A DNA stretch of 64,000 bases from Collinsella tanakaei (GCF_016900375.1 NZ_JACJKB010000005.1:62001-126000), one strand, 5' to 3'. Positions 1-8,570 are shown, counted from the stretch's first letter. Notes: generated by a model from the letters alone, not told the origin. Numbers and translations: made by a program.

Positions 1-1
1 G

Positions 2-1378
2 CCCGCAGCGGCAACCGAGCAGGCCGCCGCCCTTCCCGCGCCGGGCGACTACGATCGCGCTCTCGATTACGAGGAGGCGCCCGCCGACGACCCGGCTATC
101 TCGATGTTGTCTGCGCGCTCGGCCCGCTTGGCGCCCCAGGCGCTTTCCAGCGAGATGAAGTATTTTGCCGAAAACGAGAGCGGCTCCAACTACAACCAGG
201 GCTTCAGCTATGGCGACGGCTACAACGCCATGGGCTTCTACCAGTTCGACCGCCGTTACTCCCTCGTGTCGTTCATGGAGGAGGTCTACGCGTACAACCC
301 GACGAAGTACGCCATGTTCGGGCCGGTGATCGCGCGCGGCGACGAGCTCATGAATGCCGCCATCTACGACAGCGCGACACAGCGGCTGACCGAGATCGGC
401 CAGCTGGCGGAAAACGCCTGGCACGCCGCGTACCAAGCGGATCCCAACGAGTTTTCCGCGCTTCAGGATGCCTATGCCTACCAGGAGTATTACCTGCCCG
501 TGCAGAACATCCTGAAGAACACGTTCGGTATCGATATCTCCGGTCGCGCCGACTGCGTGAAGGGCCTCGCTTGGGGCTTGTGCAACCTGTTCGGCTCGGG
601 CGGCTGCCAGAAGTTCTTCCGCGACGCCAACCTGTCGAACTCCATGACCGACCGCCAGTTCGTGAACGCCCTGTGCGATTCGGTGGTGCGCGGCGTCTAC
701 ACCTACGACTACACGTACGCGTCGAGCTACGCGAGCCGCTACGAGCGCGAGCGCGCCACCTGCCTCGCCTACATCGCCGAGGACGAGGCGGCGTCGGGTT
801 CGCTGCCGTTCGCCGATGTGGTTAAGGGGCTGTGGTACTACGATGCCGTCGAGTACATGTACGAGCACGGCTACATGCGCGGCTACTCCGGCACCAACTT
901 CTTCGGCACGAACGATGCCATCCGCCGCGAGGACGCTGCCGTCGTTCTGTATAACATCCTGGGCAACGGGAGCAAGGCGCCTGGCTGCAGCTTTGCCGAT
1001 GTCAATCAGGGTGCGTACTACGCCGACGCCGTAAACTGGGCGGTCTCGAAGGGCTATATGAAGGGCTATCAGAACGCGGCTGGCGTGTACGTGCGCTTCG
1101 GCGTGGGCGAGTACGTGACGCGCGAGCAGCTGGCGAGCGTCGTTGCGAATATCGCGCGCACGCCGGGCAGCTCGGTGGACACCTCGAAGTTCTACAGCAT
1201 GCGCGACTGGGCGCTGACGAGCTCTTGGGCTGTCGACAACATGCAGTGGGCTATCGACCAGGGTGTGATCAACGGCTCTGAGCAGCAGGGGGCTCGTTAT
1301 GCGCTGCCGACGACGCCGACGACGCGCGCGCAGATGGCTGTGATCATGAAGAACTGTCTTGACGAGGATCTGATCTAG
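2..1378 (+). CDS. SLH-domain cell-surface protein, 3' part
   Basis: The reading frame is open from the window edge, so the true start lies upstream; the first ATG (104) has no ribosome binding site. The C-terminal half carries S-layer-homology-like repeats: one starting FADVVKGLWYYDAVEYMYEH, one starting FADVNQGAYYADAVNWAVSK, and a third around WAVDNMQWAIDQGVING. Each has the F-D-x..W/Y-A...G-x-x-G and T/R-E-x-A pattern. SLH modules bind secondary cell-wall polymers, so this should be a surface protein. The part before the repeats (roughly window codons 50-240) is aromatic-rich with several Cys, including GGCQKFF; I do not recognise its fold. It may be a hydrolase or adhesin domain. A GC-rich hairpin follows the stop. 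Confidence 0.8.
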   Translation, partial: PAAATEQAAALPAPGDYDRALDYEEAPADDPAISMLSARSARLAPQALSSEMKYFAENESGSNYNQGFSYGDGYNAMGFYQFDRRYSLVSFMEEVYAYNPTKYAMFGPVIARGDELMNAAIYDSATQRLTEIGQLAENAWHAAYQADPNEFSALQDAYAYQEYYLPVQNILKNTFGIDISGRADCVKGLAWGLCNLFGSGGCQKFFRDANLSNSMTDRQFVNALCDSVVRGVYTYDYTYASSYASRYERERATCLAYIAEDEAASGSLPFADVVKGLWYYDAVEYMYEHGYMRGYSGTNFFGTNDAIRREDAAVVLYNILGNGSKAPGCSFADVNQGAYYADAVNWAVSKGYMKGYQNAAGVYVRFGVGEYVTREQLASVVANIARTPGSSVDTSKFYSMRDWALTSSWAVDNMQWAIDQGVINGSEQQGARYALPTTPTTRAQMAVIMKNCLDEDLI

Positions 1379-1396
1379 GCGAGCGATGCGGTGGAG

Positions 1397-1420
1397 CGGG
1401 CGCGCAAGCGCCCGTTCTGC
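1397..1420 (+). terminator. Hairpin after SLH gene
   Basis: CGGGCGC, GCAA loop, GCGCCCG, then a weak T-containing tail (TTCTGC). Probable intrinsic terminator; the poor U-tract lowers confidence. Confidence 0.45.
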
Positions 1421-1535
1421 ACAAAATGAGACTTGCCGAGAATACTCCACCATAGTAAAGTGGATGCCGTTGCAAAGGAGCGCCTCGTTGCCATGTGCGG
1501 CAGCGAGGCGTGGAACGTGATAGGGAAGGTTGACC

Positions 1536-2384
1536 ATGAAGAAGAATCGCCTGTTCGCGCCAGTTGCCGCGACGTTTGCCCTCGTGGGCGCGCTGGCGCT
1601 TGCCGCGTGCGGCGGCAGCCCTGCTGCCGATGACCCCGCCGATACCGATACCGTCGCGGAGGATACCTCCGCCGACATCACGACGTTTACCGTTGGTTTC
1701 GACCAGTCCTACCCGCCCTACGGCTTCGTGGGCGATGACGGTGAGTTCACCGGTTTCGACCTCGACCTTGCCGCCGAGGTCGCCGAGCGCAACGGCTGGG
1801 AGGTCGAGCTCGAGCCCATCGACTGGGACGCCAAGGACACTCTGCTCGATTCCGGTGCCATCACCTGCATCTGGAACGGCTTCACCATGGAGGGCCGCGA
1901 GGACGACTACACCTTCTCGAGCCCCTATATGCTCAACGGCCAGGTCATCGTCGTGAAGGCCGATAGCGGCATCAAGAGCTTCGACGACCTCGCCGGCAAG
2001 ACCGTGATCACGCAGGTCGACTCCGCCGCGCTCGACGTGCTCGAGGGTTCCGCAGCCGACCTCGCCTCCACGTTCGCCTCGCTCGAGCAGATCGGCGAGT
2101 ACAACACGGCCTTCATGCAGCTCGAGTCCGGTGCCGTCGATGCCGTGGCGTGCGACCTCTCCATCGCTGAGTACCAGATGTCCGCGAAGCCCGACGCCTA
2201 CGTCCAGCTGCCCGAGATGCTTTCGGAGGAGCACTACGCCGTCGGCTTCAAGAAGGGCAGCCAGAAGCTGGCCGACACCGTGACCGAAACGCTCAAGGCC
2301 ATGGACGAGGACGGCACCATCAAGGAGCTCTGCGACAAGTACGCCGAGTACGGCATCTCCTACGAGAACTGGGTGCTCGAGTAA
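1536..2384 (+). CDS. Amino acid ABC transporter substrate-binding lipoprotein
   Basis: Extracytoplasmic solute-binding protein of the family 3 (polar amino acid) type. The N-terminus MKKNRLFAPV leads into a hydrophobic stretch and a lipobox LAAC-GG, so it should be a lipoprotein anchored on the outer face of the membrane. The mature part starts with FTVGFDQSYPPYGFVGDDG and continues with GFDLDLAAEVAERNGW, both typical of the family. ATG 1536 was chosen because AGGGAAGG sits 6 bases upstream; a TTG at 1530 would lie inside that site. A permease and an ATPase follow on the same strand and complete an importer. The amino acid cannot be read from the sequence. Confidence 0.92.
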   Translation: MKKNRLFAPVAATFALVGALALAACGGSPAADDPADTDTVAEDTSADITTFTVGFDQSYPPYGFVGDDGEFTGFDLDLAAEVAERNGWEVELEPIDWDAKDTLLDSGAITCIWNGFTMEGREDDYTFSSPYMLNGQVIVVKADSGIKSFDDLAGKTVITQVDSAALDVLEGSAADLASTFASLEQIGEYNTAFMQLESGAVDAVACDLSIAEYQMSAKPDAYVQLPEMLSEEHYAVGFKKGSQKLADTVTETLKAMDEDGTIKELCDKYAEYGISYENWVLE

Positions 2385-2408
2385 GCGTCGTCCTGTGATA
2401 TCGACGGT

Positions 2409-2447
2409 CGATGGGAAATCGGGGTCACCCGGTTTCCCATCGTTTTG
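2409..2447 (+). terminator. Intercistronic terminator/attenuator
   Basis: Perfect arms CGATGGGAAA and TTTCCCATCG with an inner CGGG/CCCG pairing, followed by TTTTG. It sits between the binding-protein gene and the permease gene. Such an element commonly allows more binding protein than permease to be made. Confidence 0.7.
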
Positions 2448-2462
2448 CTTGAAAGGGAACGC

Positions 2463-3116
2463 ATGGACATCACGACCATGATAGGCATGCTGCTAGAGGG
2501 CTTCGGCACGACGATCCAGATCTTCGTGCTGACGCTTGTCGGCTCGATCCCGCTTGCCGTGCCGATTGCCCTGGCGCGCATGAGCAAGTTCGGGCCGCTG
2601 CGCACCCTTGCCCGCATCTACATCTCCATCATGCGCGGCACCCCGCTCATGCTGCAGATGTTTGCGATCTACTTCGCGCCGTACTACGTGTTCGGCATCG
2701 AGCTCACGCCCGACTCCAAGTGGCAGGCGTGCATCGTGGCGTTCATCGTCAACTACGCGGCGTATTTCGCGGAGATCTACCGCAGCGGCATCCAGTCCAT
2801 TCCGCGCGGCCAGTACGAGGCGGCCGAGGTGCTGGGCTACTCGCGCGCCCAGACCTTCGTGCGCATCGTGCTGCCGCAGGTGGTCAAGCGAATCCTGCCC
2901 TCCATGGGCAACGAGGTCATCACCCTCGTGAAGGACACCTCGCTCGCCTTCGCCATCGGCGTGGCGGAGATGTTCTCCACCGCCAAGGCGCTCGTCGCCT
3001 CGCAGGTCAGCATGGTGCCCTTCGCCATCTCCGCGGTGTTCTACTGGATCTTCAACTTCCTGGTCGAAGTCGTCATCGGCCGGCTGGAGAAGAAGCTCGA
3101 CTACTACCACGACTGA
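2463..3116 (+). CDS. Amino acid ABC transporter permease
   Basis: Integral membrane subunit of a polar amino acid importer (HisM/GlnP type, about 217 aa). The first transmembrane helix follows MDITTMIGMLLEGFGTTIQ. The cytoplasmic EAA loop that docks on the ATPase is visible (EAAEVLGYSRAQTFVRIVLP). The family signature FRGTPLMLQ is present in the form MRGTPLMLQ. ATG 2463 is preceded by GAAAGGGAA; an earlier in-frame TTG lacks a site. The ATPase gene is 303 bp downstream, separated by strongly structured DNA, so co-transcription is likely but not certain. Confidence 0.92.
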   Translation: MDITTMIGMLLEGFGTTIQIFVLTLVGSIPLAVPIALARMSKFGPLRTLARIYISIMRGTPLMLQMFAIYFAPYYVFGIELTPDSKWQACIVAFIVNYAAYFAEIYRSGIQSIPRGQYEAAEVLGYSRAQTFVRIVLPQVVKRILPSMGNEVITLVKDTSLAFAIGVAEMFSTAKALVASQVSMVPFAISAVFYWIFNFLVEVVIGRLEKKLDYYHD

Positions 3117-3120
3117 GTAG

Positions 3121-3145
3121 TTCCGGCGTTCTACGAACGCCGGAA
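3121..3145. terminator. Perfect hairpin after permease gene
   Basis: TTCCGGCGTTC, TAC loop, GAACGCCGGAA directly after the stop codon. There is no T-tract, so it may be an RNA 3'-end stabiliser rather than a terminator. Confidence 0.4.
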
Positions 3146-3160
3146 CTGGGTCGACGCTGC

Positions 3161-3259
3161 GCGGCTGTCTGGCGGGCACCTCGCCTTTCAATCGTCGGGC
3201 ATGGCCCGAAGGCCTATGCCCTCCTCTTTCAAGGCGATCTGCCTCGCCAGACAGCCGCT
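3161..3259. repeat. Nested 99-nt hairpin, possible structured RNA
   Basis: Three nested pairings are visible. The outer stem is GCGGCTGTCTGGCG (3161-3174) with its complement at 3246-3259. The middle stem is TCGCCTT (3181) with AAGGCGA (3231). The inner hairpin is GGGCATGGCC, loop CGAA, GGCCTATGCCC with one bulge (3197-3221). It lies between the permease and ATPase genes. I do not recognise a known riboswitch class. Confidence 0.5.
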
Positions 3260-3292
3260 CGCTGACTGAGTACTCTACCTACGGGGTTTTTA

Positions 3293-3385
3293 TGACAGTT
3301 AGGACGGGGCCCACTGTCATGTTTTCGGGATGAGGGTGCCGGCCAGGTTCAAAACATGACACAGGGCCCCGTCCTAACTGTCATG
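3293..3385. repeat. Long inverted repeat, 34-bp arms
   Basis: Arms 3293-3326 and 3352-3385 match with two mismatches around a 25-base loop. Each arm begins ATGACAGTTAGGACGGGGCC in the outside-in direction. The segment ACTGTCATGTTTTCGGG also occurs as a direct repeat after both halves, like a paired REP (BIME-like) element. It lies 35 bp upstream of the ABC ATPase start. Confidence 0.7.
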
Positions 3386-3419
3386 TTTTCGGGTATGGAT
3401 TGTTGTTAAGGAGATAGAC

Positions 3420-4187
3420 ATGGCAGAGCCGGTCTTTGCAATGGAGCATGTGAGCAAGGCGTTCGGCGAGAACGTCGTGCTGCGCGACATCTCGCTGGCG
3501 GTGCAGCCTGGCGAGGTCGTGGCCATCATCGGCCCGTCGGGCGGCGGCAAGTCGACGCTTCTGCGCTGCGCCACCACGCTCGAGCAGATCGACAGCGGCA
3601 CCCTGCGCTACGGCGACCTCACGGTTGCGCAGACCTCGCCCGATGGCAAGGTCTCCTACCTCAAGGGCGACGCCATGCGTGCGGCCAAGAGCAGGTTCGG
3701 CCTCGTGTTCCAGAGCTACAACCTGTTCCCGCACATGAGCGTGCTGCGCAACATCATGGACGCGCCCATCGCGGTCCAGAAGCGCGACCGCGCGGAGGTC
3801 GAGCGCGAGGCCCGCACGCTCATCGACAAGATGGGCCTCACGGGCAACGAGGACAAGGTCCCCTGCCAGCTCTCGGGCGGCCAGCAGCAGCGCGCGAGCA
3901 TCGCCCGCGCCCTAGCGCTCAACCCGGATATCCTCTTCTTCGACGAGCCCACGAGCGCGCTGGACCCCGAGCTCACCGGCGAGGTGCTCAAGGTCATCCG
4001 CCAGCTCGCCGCCGAGGACATCACCATGATCATCGTCACGCACGAGATGTCGTTCGCCCGCGATGTCGCCGACCGCGTCGTCTTCATGGACGGCGGCATG
4101 ATCGTGGAGGAGGGCGCCCCCGCCGACGTTCTTGGAAATCCCAAGCAGGAGCGCACTCGCGCGTTCCTGGCGCGCTTCAGCGGGTAA
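3420..4187 (+). CDS. Amino acid ABC transporter ATP-binding protein
   Basis: Cytoplasmic ATPase of the GlnQ/HisP family, 255 aa, the usual size. Walker A is GPSGGGKST (about residues 38-46), the Q-loop is FQSYNLFPHMSV, the ABC signature is LSGGQQQRASIARAL, Walker B is ILFFDEPTSALDPEL, and the switch His is in VTHEMSFARDVADRV. It energises the importer formed with the upstream permease and lipoprotein. The start ATG is preceded by AAGGAGATAG. Confidence 0.93.
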   Translation: MAEPVFAMEHVSKAFGENVVLRDISLAVQPGEVVAIIGPSGGGKSTLLRCATTLEQIDSGTLRYGDLTVAQTSPDGKVSYLKGDAMRAAKSRFGLVFQSYNLFPHMSVLRNIMDAPIAVQKRDRAEVEREARTLIDKMGLTGNEDKVPCQLSGGQQQRASIARALALNPDILFFDEPTSALDPELTGEVLKVIRQLAAEDITMIIVTHEMSFARDVADRVVFMDGGMIVEEGAPADVLGNPKQERTRAFLARFSG

Positions 4188-4354
4188 AAGCTCATCGGCC
4201 GGCACAGCCGGAGGGCCGCGCAGCGCGGATGCCGTCGTGGCGCTATGCCACGATGCGCGTGCAGCGCGCCCAGTCGGTATATCATAGTGCGCAGTGGCGC
4301 GCGGGAACGTTGCCCCGTCCGCCATCCGCACACGTAACAGCGAAGGAGCATTCC

Positions 4355-4627
4355 ATGTATTCTGAGGAGACCACCATCGTCAACGCCACGGGCCTTCACG
4401 CTCGTCCTGCTTCGATGTTCTGCAAGATGGCGTCGGGCTTCTCGTCCGACATCACCGTCAAGAAGGTCGGCGCCGAGGGCGGCGGCGTGAGCGCCAAGAG
4501 CATGCTCGCCCTCATGACCCAGGGCCTGGCCTGCGGGTCCCAGATCGTCATCACCGCCGAGGGCGAGGACGAGCAGGAAGCCGTCCACGCGCTCGTCGAC
4601 TTCGTGATGAACGGCTGCGGCGAGTAG
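4355..4627 (+). CDS. ptsH: Phosphocarrier protein HPr
   Basis: Small PTS phosphocarrier, 90 aa. It carries phosphate from enzyme I to the EIIA domains, probably including the sucrose and mannose-type systems at 57-64 kb. The active-site motif is ATGLHARPAS with His15. The segment AKSMLALM aligns with the regulatory serine region of Gram-positive HPr, with Ser49 as the likely HPr-kinase site. RBS AAGGAG lies 6 bases before the ATG. Enzyme I is not adjacent. Confidence 0.95.
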   Translation: MYSEETTIVNATGLHARPASMFCKMASGFSSDITVKKVGAEGGGVSAKSMLALMTQGLACGSQIVITAEGEDEQEAVHALVDFVMNGCGE

Positions 4628-4821
4628 CGCGCAAGGCCATCATCGACATCCGATGGGGAACAGAGGGGCGTCCTGGCAAGGCCGGGGCGCCCCGCTTGCC
4701 GTGCGCGCCGCCTTCCCGGGTTCGCGAGCCCGCGTTCGCTGTGGTCCTGTAAGATGGATGCGAGTCTGCACGCAGCCGCCGCTCGATTTGCCGAGCCGCG
4801 CTGCCCGTTGAAAGGATGCAC

Positions 4822-5505
4822 ATGGAAGCCTATAAGCAGGAGTTCATCGAGTTCATGGTCGAGTCCGACGTGCTCAAGTTCGGTGAGTTCGTCCTCAAGA
4901 GCGGCCGCACGTCGCCGTTCTACATGAACGCGGGCGCGTACGTGACCGGCGAGCAGCTCAAGCGCCTGGGCGAGTACTACGCCCGCGCCATCCACGACAA
5001 CTTCGGCCTCGATTTCGACGTCGTGTTCGGTCCCGCCTACAAGGGCATCCCGCTGTCGGTCGTGACCGCCATCGCGCTGTCCGAGCTGTACGGCAAGGAG
5101 GTCAAGTACTGCTCCGACCGCAAGGAGGTCAAGGACCACGGCTCCGACAAGGGCAATATGCTCGGCTATGAGCTCAAGGACGGCGACCGCGTGGTGATGG
5201 TCGAGGACGTCACCACCTCGGGCAAGTCCATCGACGAGACGTACCCCAAGCTGATGGCTGCGGCAAACGTCGAGGTCAAGGGCCTGATCGTGTCGCTGAA
5301 CCGCATGGAGGTCGGCAAGGGCGGCGTCACGACCGCCCAGAAGGAGATCGAGGCCAAGTACGGCTTCCCCGTGGCCTCCATCGTGTCGATGGCCGAGGTC
5401 GTCGAGCATCTCCACAACCACGAGATCGACGGCCGCGTGGTGATCGACGACGCCACCAAGGCTGCGATCGACGCCTACTACGAGAAGTACGGCGCCAAGG
5501 AGTAG
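4822..5505 (+). CDS. pyrE: Orotate phosphoribosyltransferase
   Basis: Converts orotate and PRPP to orotidine 5'-phosphate in pyrimidine synthesis. The family motifs are present: FGEFVLKSGRTSPFYMNAG near the N-terminus, the PRPP-binding loop GDRVVMVEDVTTSGKSI, and the flexible-loop region YCSDRKEVKDHG. ATG 4822 was preferred to ATG 4816 because AAAGG (4811-4815) touches the earlier codon but lies 6 bases before the later one. No other pyrimidine gene is next to it, and it is not visibly in an operon with HPr. Confidence 0.93.
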   Translation: MEAYKQEFIEFMVESDVLKFGEFVLKSGRTSPFYMNAGAYVTGEQLKRLGEYYARAIHDNFGLDFDVVFGPAYKGIPLSVVTAIALSELYGKEVKYCSDRKEVKDHGSDKGNMLGYELKDGDRVVMVEDVTTSGKSIDETYPKLMAAANVEVKGLIVSLNRMEVGKGGVTTAQKEIEAKYGFPVASIVSMAEVVEHLHNHEIDGRVVIDDATKAAIDAYYEKYGAKE

Positions 5506-5547
5506 AGCGCCGTCCGCGCATAACCTTGCTGATCATTTGGAGGGAAC

Positions 5548-6141
5548 ATGACCAGAAAGGCAGTAGCCGTCGTAATCGCCCTTGCCGCGGCGTTCACGGC
5601 AACGCTTCTGGGCGGATGCTTCGGTCCGTCCGACGAGCAGATCATCCGTGACGGCCTGAACGAGGAGTTCAGCGCGATTGCCGACAGCGAATCCGAGGCG
5701 CGTCAGCAGATCGTGGACAGCATGGGTCTGGAAAACGGGATCAGCGACTGGGGCGTCGAGCCGCAGGAGTTCGTCGACTCCCTGTTTGACGGCTTTGCCT
5801 ACGAGATCGGTGACATCACGGTCGACAGCGAGCAGGGAACCGCCGAGGCGCAGGTGACGCTCACCAACAAGTCCGCAGAGGGTGTCGTGACGGGCCTGCA
5901 GAACAGCCTTTCCGAGCTGCTCGAGTCGAGCGAGGTCCTGGCCATGACGCAGGGCGAGATCGCCGAGAAGATGGGCGAGCTGATCATGGAGTCCGTCGAA
6001 AACGCGCCGCTCGAGGAGAACGAGCTCACGTTGCCGTGCGTGCGCGATGGCGAAGACTGGACGATCGACGATTCCGCGGAGGATGCGCTGTACGAGGCGA
6101 TGGTCGGCCAGCTGGCGGAAGCCGACATGACCACCGAGTAG
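5548..6141 (+). CDS. Predicted lipoprotein of unknown function
   Basis: 197 aa with a signal sequence and a lipobox (LLGGC-F), so probably membrane-anchored outside the cell. The mature part is acidic. It resembles the small coriobacterial and clostridial lipoproteins that carry a DUF5105-like domain, but that is an impression, not a search result. The visible features are FGPSDEQIIRDGLNEEFSAI just after the lipobox, and a C-terminal segment LPCVRDGEDWTIDDSAED that resembles the W-x-I/V-D end of such domains. A GGAGG site precedes the ATG. Confidence 0.75.
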   Translation: MTRKAVAVVIALAAAFTATLLGGCFGPSDEQIIRDGLNEEFSAIADSESEARQQIVDSMGLENGISDWGVEPQEFVDSLFDGFAYEIGDITVDSEQGTAEAQVTLTNKSAEGVVTGLQNSLSELLESSEVLAMTQGEIAEKMGELIMESVENAPLEENELTLPCVRDGEDWTIDDSAEDALYEAMVGQLAEADMTTE

Positions 6142-6199
6142 CTCGACGGGAAGTCCGTTTACCCAATCGAAACTGTTTTGTAACAGCATCCGCCCAGTT

Positions 6200-6227
6200 T
6201 TGACTTTCGTCTGCTAAAGCGTAGACT
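6200..6227 (+). promoter_or_regulatory. Sigma-70-type promoter for cstA leader
   Basis: TTGACT (6200-6205), 16-bp spacer, TAGACT (6222-6227). It lies upstream of the structured leader at 6247-6432. Confidence 0.6.
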
Positions 6228-6246
6228 GTGGTCTGGCCTTACAGGG

Positions 6247-6432
6247 GATGCAGGCAAACGCCCGCATCGCAACACGAAGAGGGTGCTACACGATGGGATA
6301 CGCCAACCTGCTATCGATTATCAGCGAGATTATCTGATACGGGTTGGCGATGCATGCAGCCAGCCCGTGCGATAGCGGGCGGCTGAAGAAGATGACGGGG
6401 GCCGTCGATATGTTCGACGGCCCCCGTTTGCA
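6247..6432 (+). promoter_or_regulatory. Structured leader/attenuator of cstA
   Basis: Four hairpins lie in series. They are GATGCAGGC/GCCCGCATC (6247-6268), CGCCAACC/GGTTGGCG (6301-6349, enclosing most of a 14-codon ORF), CAGCCAGCCCG/CGGGCGGCTG (6357-6385), and a terminator-like GGGGGCCGTCGA/TCGACGGCCCCC followed by GTTTG (6399-6430). The terminator lies about 40 bp before the cstA start codon, so readthrough would control the gene. I cannot assign a known riboswitch class. A peptide-coupled attenuator is a good alternative. Confidence 0.6.
6293..6337 (+). CDS. 14-codon leader ORF upstream of cstA
   Basis: Reads MGYANLLSIISEII-stop and is preceded by GAAGAGGGTG. Its first codons form one arm of a hairpin that is completed after its stop codon, so translation would open that hairpin. 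The Ile-rich end (IISEII) would make it a candidate sensor for isoleucine supply or translation rate. It could also be a small hydrophobic peptide of its own. It was read from the sequence because it is very short. Confidence 0.5.
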   Translation: MGYANLLSIISEII

Positions 6433-6473
6433 TGGAGTCGGGTAGCGCTTCTTCCAGGGGGAAAGGATCTGTT

Positions 6474-8321
6474 ATGAACGGAATCGTCGTAGTGGTGGTG
6501 GCAGCCGTCGTGCTGGCTGCCGGCTACCTCGGGTACGGTCGCTGGCTGGCGGCCAAGTGGGGCGTCGACCGCGATGCGCTCACGCCCGCCCGCCGTATGG
6601 AGGATGGCAAGAACTTCTCGCCCGCCTCGTGCTTCACCGCGTTCTCGCACCAGTTCAGCTCCATCTGCGGCGCCGGCCCCGTGACGGGCACCATCGCCGC
6701 CATGATGTTCGGCTGGCTGCCCGTGCTGCTGTGGGTCCTCGTGGGCGGCATCTTCTTCGGCGCCGTGCACGACTTCGGCGCGCTGTACGCGAGCGTCAAG
6801 AACAACGGCAAGTCGCTCGCACAGCTCATCGAGAAGTACATCGGCCGCACGGGCCGCAAGCTCTTCCTGCTGTTCAGCTGGCTGTTCACCATCATCGTGA
6901 TCGCCGCCTTCGTCGACATGGTCGCCGGCACGTTCCAGGCCACCTTCGACGCTGCGGGTGCGGTGGACGCCGCCAAGTCCTATGCCGGCGGCGCTGCGGG
7001 CACGATCTCCATCCTGTTCACGTTCGTGGCCATCGCCTTCGGTTGGCTCAATCGCCGCTTCCAGCTCTCCGGCGTGCGCGAGTTCGTGCTGGCCGTCGTG
7101 CTGTTCGTCGCCATGTTCGCCGTGGGCATGCAGTTCCCCGTGTACCTCGACAAGCTCGGTTGGTTCGCCGTCATCGCCGTGTACCTGCTGTTCGCCGCTG
7201 CCATGCCCATCCAGACGCTCAAGCAGCCGCGCGACTACCTCACCAGCATCATGATGATCGTCATGATCGTCTGCGCCGTCGTGGGCATCTTCGTGCTGGG
7301 CGCCAACGGCCAGGCCACGATGACGGCCCCGATGGTCGTCGACTTCGGCGAGATGGCCGCAAAGGGCAGCTTCGTGTTCCCGCTGCTGTTTGTGTCCGTC
7401 GCGTGCGGCGCGCTCTCCGGCTTCCACAGCCTCGTGTCTACGAACACCTCGTCCAAGCAGGTCGAGAAGGAGCAGGACATGCTGCCCGTGGGCTATGGCG
7501 CCATGGTGCTCGAGTCCTTCGTGGGCGTGCTCGCGATCGTCGTGGCCGCCATCATGTTCTCCGACCTGAATACCGCCGGTACCGGCGCGCTCAACAACGG
7601 CGTGGCCGCGACTCCGTTCTCCATCTTCTCCCAGGGCATCGCCCGCGGCATGACCGCGTTCGGCGTCAACCAGACGCTCGCCACCGTGTTCATGACCATG
7701 TGCGTCTCGGCGCTGGCGCTCACCTCGGTTGATGCCGTGGCGCGCATCGGCCGCCTGTCGTTCCAGGAGTTCTTCGCCCAGACCAACGACGCGCTCGAGG
7801 ACGAGCAGGCCGAGCTCACGGGTGCCGCCAAGGTCGCCTCCAACACCTGGGTCGCCACCGTGCTCACCCTCATCCTGGGCTTCGCGCTCGCCTTCGGCGG
7901 CTACAGCAACATCTGGCCGCTGTTCGGCGCGTCCAACCAGCTGCTGGGCGGCATGACGATGATCACGCTCGCCGTGTTCTGCAAGTGCACGGGCCGCAAG
8001 GGCTTCATGCTGTACGTGCCCGTGGCCTTCCTGCTGTGCAGCACGTTCACCTCGCTCGTGCAGAGCACCATCGGCTGCGTGAACGCGCTGGCTGCATCGG
8101 GCGTTGCCGTGATCGCGACCTCCGGCCTGCAGCTCGTGTTCGCCATCCTGCTCATGGTGCTCGGCGTGATCGTGGCCTACAACTGCCTGAAGGAGCTCTT
8201 CACCAAGGAGGCTGGCTCGCTGCCCGACGAGGAGCCCGAGTGGACCGAGATGGGCCGCGCGCACGTGCGCGAGCAGGCTGCCGCGTCCGCGGGTACCGAG
8301 GGCGCCAAGGACGTCGCGTAG
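6474..8321 (+). CDS. cstA: CstA-family carbon starvation/peptide-pyruvate transporter
   Basis: 615-aa polytopic membrane protein of the CstA family. Its characterised members import peptides or pyruvate. Motifs: the N-terminal R-x-L-A-x-K-W-x-V-D region (RWLAAKWGVDRDALTPA), the conserved CFTAFSHQFSSICGAGPVTG, and FGAVHDFGALYASVKNNGKS. About 15 hydrophobic segments are visible. ATG 6474 follows GGGGGAAAGGATCT; an upstream in-frame ATG (6432) lies in the terminator and is rejected. It is monocistronic, with a terminator on either side. Import of pyruvate or peptides would fit the PFOR-based fermentation. Confidence 0.9.
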   Translation: MNGIVVVVVAAVVLAAGYLGYGRWLAAKWGVDRDALTPARRMEDGKNFSPASCFTAFSHQFSSICGAGPVTGTIAAMMFGWLPVLLWVLVGGIFFGAVHDFGALYASVKNNGKSLAQLIEKYIGRTGRKLFLLFSWLFTIIVIAAFVDMVAGTFQATFDAAGAVDAAKSYAGGAAGTISILFTFVAIAFGWLNRRFQLSGVREFVLAVVLFVAMFAVGMQFPVYLDKLGWFAVIAVYLLFAAAMPIQTLKQPRDYLTSIMMIVMIVCAVVGIFVLGANGQATMTAPMVVDFGEMAAKGSFVFPLLFVSVACGALSGFHSLVSTNTSSKQVEKEQDMLPVGYGAMVLESFVGVLAIVVAAIMFSDLNTAGTGALNNGVAATPFSIFSQGIARGMTAFGVNQTLATVFMTMCVSALALTSVDAVARIGRLSFQEFFAQTNDALEDEQAELTGAAKVASNTWVATVLTLILGFALAFGGYSNIWPLFGASNQLLGGMTMITLAVFCKCTGRKGFMLYVPVAFLLCSTFTSLVQSTIGCVNALAASGVAVIATSGLQLVFAILLMVLGVIVAYNCLKELFTKEAGSLPDEEPEWTEMGRAHVREQAAASAGTEGAKDVA

Positions 8322-8370
8322 GCGCTTGCGCTTAGCTTTGCGGTGCATCTGTTGAGGATGCGCTTGATGG

Positions 8371-8405
8371 GGCGGTGCCGGGGATGACCCGGCGCCGCCT
8401 TTTTG
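8371..8405 (+). terminator. cstA terminator
   Basis: GGCGGTGCCGGG, short loop, CCCGGCGCCGCC, then TTTTT. Strong intrinsic terminator. Confidence 0.85.
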
Positions 8406-8473
8406 CGTGGCGTGCCGGCGGTGGGTTGTGGCGATGACTGAATCCTGCGCTTCCTACAAAATGGCTGCCTCCA

Positions 8474-8570
8474 TTAATTGACCCCAGGCGAGACCGTTGT
8501 TCCTCTCTCTAACTTGGCCAAATCAGGCACGTTAGAGAGAGAAACAGCGGTCTCGCCTGGGGTCAATTAA
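8474..8570. repeat. Long inverted repeat, 40-bp arms
   Basis: Arms 8474-8513 and 8531-8570 pair with two mismatches around a 17-base loop (8514-8530). The outer end is TTAATTGACCCCAGGCGAG and the inner part is a CT-rich TCTCTCTAAC tract. It lies between the cstA terminator and the JetD-like gene and shares no arm sequence with the other inverted repeats here. Confidence 0.8.
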
